A stretch of DNA of 64,000 nucleotides. It comes from Scedosporium boydii. Taxonomy: Eukaryota; Ascomycota; Sordariomycetes; Microascales; Microascaceae. The first letter of the stretch is position 1, and every line of letters begins with the position of its first letter. Below are positions 60,805-64,000 of the stretch, one piece after another. Where the stretch lies: NCBI GenBank assembly GCA_002221725.1, contig NJFT01000050.1, positions 145,596 through 209,595 on the forward strand, in the 5' to 3' direction. Made by a program: the position numbers and the translations under genes. A model generated the notes under the pieces. The model worked only from the letters and a program-made list of their open reading frames with translations. It was not told where the DNA came from and ran no database searches.

Positions 60805-62307
60805 TTAGCTCAACACGAGCCCCCTCGAGATATCCCCCCAGCTCGCCCTCCACATATCGACAAAATAATTCTTCTTCTGGGCCCACTGACCAACCCCCAC
60901 CTTGGGAAAGATCTTGCTCGAGTTCTGAAAGTACGTGGACGAGAGATCGAAAAGCGGAACCTGCGGAATCCTCTCACCGGGTTCCAGCTTCGGAAGTGCC
61001 ACCCTTGCCCCGGCTGCTTCCATACGGCGCAACATCCGGGCAAGAAGCATGCCCGTCGCCTCGGCACCGAGAGTCCACGAGGCGTTAACGTACCCGACAA
61101 CAAACATCAAGTTCGGCACATCCTGAAGCATGCAGCCCTTCCATGAGAACTTGGTCGACGGGTCGATGATGTTTCCGTCAACGGAGATCTGAATCCCTCC
61201 GGCGAACTGAAGCTTCAGACCCGTCGCCTGGACAATGACATCCGGCTGCAGCCTCTGGCCGGACTTTAGCACGATTTCCGTTTCGGTCACTTGCTCAATC
61301 ACATCAGTGACTACGCTAGCCTTCGTCGACCGCAGGGCTTGGTAGAAGTCGCCATTGGGGCAAACACAGAGCCGTTGGTCCCAGGGGTTGTACCGCGGTC
61401 GAAAATGCGGGCTTACCGGAATATTGGGTGGTAGTTGCTTTGCGCTCGCCTTCTCCAGAGCGTCTCGGACCTTTTGGGGCCTTTTCCTAGAGTAGTAATA
61501 AATCATGTAACCCATGAGAATGTGCTGGAGCCGATTCAAACGGGTACCAATGAAACTTGGCAGCAACGCTTGGATGATCTTGCTAAGGAACCCCCTAGAC
61601 ATGGGAAGGGATGCAATGTACGTCGGGCTCCTCTGAAGCATGGTGACATGCTTAGCATCTTCCGCCAGATTCGGAAGCAGGGTGACTGCCGTCGCTCCGC
61701 TCCCAATGATGACGATGTCCTTGTTGAGGTAATTATAGTTCTTGGGCCAGAATTGGGGGTGAATGACGTCGCCTTTGAACCGGTCCAGGCCAGGGATGGG
61801 CGCATACATGGGTTCTTGGAAATCATAGTAGCCAGTTCCGAGGACGACAAAGCGAGCACGGAAGACGGCGAGCTCGTTGTTGCCATCTCTAGTGGTGACG
61901 GTCCATCTTGAGTCGGCGGTGGACCAGGCAGCTGAGATAACGTCGTGGTGAAACCGCATATGCTTGTCCGCGCCGACTTTCGCTGCCGAGTCTTTGAGAT
62001 AGGCGACAATTTCCGGTCCTGTAGCGAGAGGCTTCTCTTTCTTCCAGGGGTTCCAGGAGAAGCCGAAAGTGAACATGTCTGAGTCGGATCTAATCCCCGG
62101 ATACCTGAAGAGGTCCCAAGTGCCTCCTATTTGGCTTCGTTTGTCAAGGATAACGTAGGATGTTCCCCGTGGCGCTCCAGTCTTGATGTACCGGGCTGCA
62201 TTGATACCAGATACACCAGCGCCGATGATGACGACGTCGACGGATTCTTCGTGTTGAGCCTTGGCCACGGACTCCTCGGGGCCTGTCATGGTGATGGGTG
62301 ACTCCAT
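60805..62307 (-). CDS. EthA-like flavin Baeyer-Villiger monooxygenase
   Basis: A single exon encodes 500 residues from the ATG at 62307; the frame extends upstream only to a TTG. The FAD-binding GAGVSG is at about residues 29-34. The Baeyer-Villiger fingerprint FKGDVIHPQFWP (F-x-G-x3-H-x3-W-P) is at 177-188, and the NADPH-binding GSGATA at 202-207. PRYNPWDQRLCVCPNGDFY is characteristic of the EthA-type branch. Such enzymes insert oxygen next to a ketone to make an ester or lactone, using NADPH and FAD. The hydrolase downstream on the same strand and the truncated dehydrogenase-like gene divergent from it suggest a small ketone-processing set. The substrate is unknown. Confidence 0.9.
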   Translation of the reverse strand: MESPITMTGPEESVAKAQHEESVDVVIIGAGVSGINAARYIKTGAPRGTSYVILDKRSQIGGTWDLFRYPGIRSDSDMFTFGFSWNPWKKEKPLATGPEIVAYLKDSAAKVGADKHMRFHHDVISAAWSTADSRWTVTTRDGNNELAVFRARFVVLGTGYYDFQEPMYAPIPGLDRFKGDVIHPQFWPKNYNYLNKDIVIIGSGATAVTLLPNLAEDAKHVTMLQRSPTYIASLPMSRGFLSKIIQALLPSFIGTRLNRLQHILMGYMIYYYSRKRPQKVRDALEKASAKQLPPNIPVSPHFRPRYNPWDQRLCVCPNGDFYQALRSTKASVVTDVIEQVTETEIVLKSGQRLQPDVIVQATGLKLQFAGGIQISVDGNIIDPSTKFSWKGCMLQDVPNLMFVVGYVNASWTLGAEATGMLLARMLRRMEAAGARVALPKLEPGERIPQVPLFDLSSTYFQNSSKIFPKVGVGQWAQKKNYFVDMWRASWGDISRGLVLS

Positions 62308-63057
62308 TCTGTCGTGAACAAGCGATAGATACAAAATAGAAGGAGTTTTCTTGAGGAGGGCAATTGTTGTAGTGGCACTCGGTCACTGAGATCTCTCTTG
62401 GGCGATATGCCTGGTGGACATGAGGCTAATATATCTACCAAGTCCCTCTGTCCTCCAAACCCCAAGCCGAGGATTTATTAGGAATTACCGTAGGAGGTGG
62501 GACAGACAGGTGCCACTCTTCATCAGGCCATAGCGGCTGATCCCTTCCTCGGACTTTCTCGATCGCCCATTCACGGACTTAAGCTGAGGCATGTAGTTCA
62601 GAATGGTGGGCCCGAGGCCAAAAGCATCCTATGCCGAAAGAGGAACTAAGTTGCCGGACAGTGTTTGAGTGGCTTGTTCCCCGGAAAACTCTAGTCCAAA
62701 AATGGAACAATGTCGCCGACGCCGCCTCCAAAGGAATATTCCCCGGCGAGAGAATTACCCCAACGGACCAAGTATTCCAAGCTCGGAACGCGACATGAAA
62801 TTTGCTGCGGATCTTTTTGGGTCGAGCTTTTGAGCGGACTGCTGGAGCAATGGCAATGCGTGGTCAGTGCTTATCGGCCGCGGTTCTACTCATTTGGCTC
62901 CACTGAACAGAGAGGATAAGTAATGCTTCACTCTCCTGTGTAAATAAAAGAGGTCCTAGGTCCATTGGCAATGACCAAAAACGGCGTATCCCACGAGCTC
63001 GTTCGTTTGTAAATTCGTTCTCTGCCTCTAATTCCCCCTCGAGTTTCTTGTTTGTCC
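62308..63057. other. Divergent promoter region between the monooxygenase and the SDR-like gene
   Basis: These 750 bases between oppositely oriented start codons contain no recognised gene. It would be a shared regulatory region if the two genes are co-expressed. Confidence 0.5.
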
Positions 63058-63337
63058 ATGACTATGGCCTCCCTCCTTGAAGGAACCATCAGAGCCACTC
63101 AATTTGTCGGCAACGTCGCCTTGAACCCGGCTCTTACAGCATCTGCACTTGTGTTGTTCGCCTTCGCCCCGCCGCACATAGTCTCTCGAATCACCGGATT
63201 AAAGCTCATCCAGAAATATGTTGGAATCTCTGGCCTCAAGATAGCACTTCGAGTTCTTCTCGGGCTCGGACTCGGGCGAGCCTTGAACAGATTACAGAAC
63301 GTCCGCGCCAGCAATAACTGGAGGCTTTTGGGTCATA
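63058..63337 (+). pseudogene. N-terminal part of a membrane-anchored protein, probably short-chain dehydrogenase, cut by a transposon
   Basis: From the ATG at 63058 about 93 codons are intact: a hydrophobic segment (ALTASALVLFAFAPP), then LRVLLGLGLGRALNRLQNV and SNNWRLLG. The pattern of an N-terminal anchor followed by LN-R and a NNW motif is typical of fungal SDR enzymes of the retinol-dehydrogenase-like group. The TGGxxGxG cofactor motif should follow soon after, but the sequence instead enters transposon DNA at the TA at 63336-63337. The rest of the gene presumably lies beyond the window. The family assignment rests on a short anchor region and is tentative. Confidence 0.45.
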
Positions 63338-64000
63338 AGTTGGACCCCCCCCTTGCTTACACCCCCCACTTTCTGACACCCCAAATTCCAACAGCCCAAA
63401 TAGCCACTATCATCTTCCATTTCCTATTTCTTCCACATTTCGCCTTACTTCAATACATGAAGCTGCTGAACTATCACTTTCACTATCGCTGCTTCCAATG
63501 GAAATGATTTCTTCTTCCAAATCATTTCCCATCGCCCTCTGTATATCCCCAATAGTGGCAAACTTCGAATTGGGACTTGTTTCAACCCTCTTCCTTTTCC
63601 TGGGCTTTATTGCTTCAATTTGGCTTTCTAGAGCCAGAACCCTAGCTTGGGATGTAGCCAATTGGACATTCTTTTCATCAAAGGCTTTCAAAACCTTTTG
63701 GAATAGCCGGCGTTGTGTGGTAGTATGTTGATTAATCAGGTTGGATTTGTATATGTGTTCCCGAAGGTCCTTGGACTTCTTTGGAGTTGACCACATCACA
63801 ACAGAACCATGGGGAGCTGTAGAAAGTGGCTGGGGAGTTGAAATAGATGTCTGTGAAGCTTGTGGAATGGAAGTTTCATTTCCAGAAGGCTGTTCTTGTG
63901 GGGGAATTGGTTCTTGAAGAATAAGAGGGCTAAGAAGAGGCTTGGCCATGTTCACAGGCCAAAGTCCAGATGCCATGAACCCACTTTTGATATTCTTGCT
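63338..64000. mobile_element. Fot1/pogo-like Tc1-mariner superfamily DNA transposon, partial
   Basis: The left end begins AGTTGGACCCCCCCCC directly after a TA, the usual target of this superfamily. It is rich in C-runs (ACCCCCCAC, ACACCCC), as in terminal inverted repeats of fungal pogo-like elements. Seventy-two bases inside is the stop codon of a transposase read leftward. The element runs off the right edge, so the second repeat and target duplication cannot be checked. Confidence 0.75.
63410..64000 (-). CDS. C-terminal part of a Fot1/pogo-type transposase (runs off the window)
   Basis: The open frame continues past base 64000. The translated part starts in IKSGFMASGLWPVN, matching the I-x2-GF-x-A-x-GL-P-N pattern after the DDE domain of pogo-like transposases. 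The C-terminal tail follows: STPKKSKDLREHIYKS, a coiled-coil-like region with RVLALESQIEALKP-type heptads, KPRKRKR, and PNSKFATIGDIQRAMG. The order and spacing are those of Fot1-like C-termini. The catalytic DDE residues lie outside the window. No stops or frameshifts are seen, so the element may be fairly young. Confidence 0.85.
   Translation of the reverse strand, partial: SKNIKSGFMASGLWPVNMAKPLLSPLILQEPIPPQEQPSGNETSIPQASQTSISTPQPLSTAPHGSVVMWSTPKKSKDLREHIYKSNLINQHTTTQRRLFQKVLKAFDEKNVQLATSQARVLALESQIEAIKPRKRKRVETSPNSKFATIGDIQRAMGNDLEEEIISIGSSDSESDSSAASCIEVRRNVEEIGNGR

Overview
The window looks like nuclear DNA of a filamentous ascomycete (Pezizomycotina; Sordariomycete-like, genus not resolved). 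The evidence is GT..AG introns, mostly 54-110 bp, inside long ORFs, an intron-bearing tRNA-Leu, CT-rich leaders before genes, a Fot1/pogo-type transposon, and duplicated DNA carrying C-to-T / G-to-A type damage that resembles repeat-induced point mutation (RIP).

The core, about 2.7-43.9 kb, holds five genes that match the galactosaminogalactan (GAG) exopolysaccharide cluster known from Aspergillus fumigatus. They are a giant membrane glycosyltransferase (gtb3, minus strand), a UDP-glucose/UDP-GlcNAc 4-epimerase (uge3, plus), a spherulin-4-like GH135 hydrolase (sph3, plus), a GH114 endo-galactosaminidase (ega3, minus) and a CE18-type deacetylase (agd3, plus). In the known pathway the epimerase supplies UDP-Gal and UDP-GalNAc, the transferase polymerises and exports the chain, the secreted deacetylase removes part of the N-acetyl groups, and the two hydrolases trim the polymer. 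The genes are intact but separated by unusually long spacers (9.6, 9.2 and 6.3 kb). These spacers carry eight perfect copies of the 11-mer GTACTTCGTAC or its complement, and none lies in a coding region.

The left end (1-2.0 kb) has the 3' part of a C2H2-type gene and a decayed copy (A) of a small unknown gene. The right flank begins with a spacer without a recognised gene (43.9-49.3 kb) and a tRNA-Leu(AAG). Next come a GNAT acetyltransferase, a broken Helo-like/STAND N-terminal-domain gene, and a tandem array (52.5-58.6 kb) of four more decayed copies of the same unknown family in the opposite orientation. Copies of this family therefore flank the GAG cluster as distant inverted relatives.

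The last part (58.9-64 kb) has an alpha/beta-hydrolase and an EthA-like Baeyer-Villiger monooxygenase, both on the minus strand, next to a divergent gene start resembling a membrane-anchored short-chain dehydrogenase. That gene is cut by a Fot1/pogo-like transposon running off the window. The three together suggest a ketone to ester to alcohol-plus-acid pathway that may have been disabled by the insertion.
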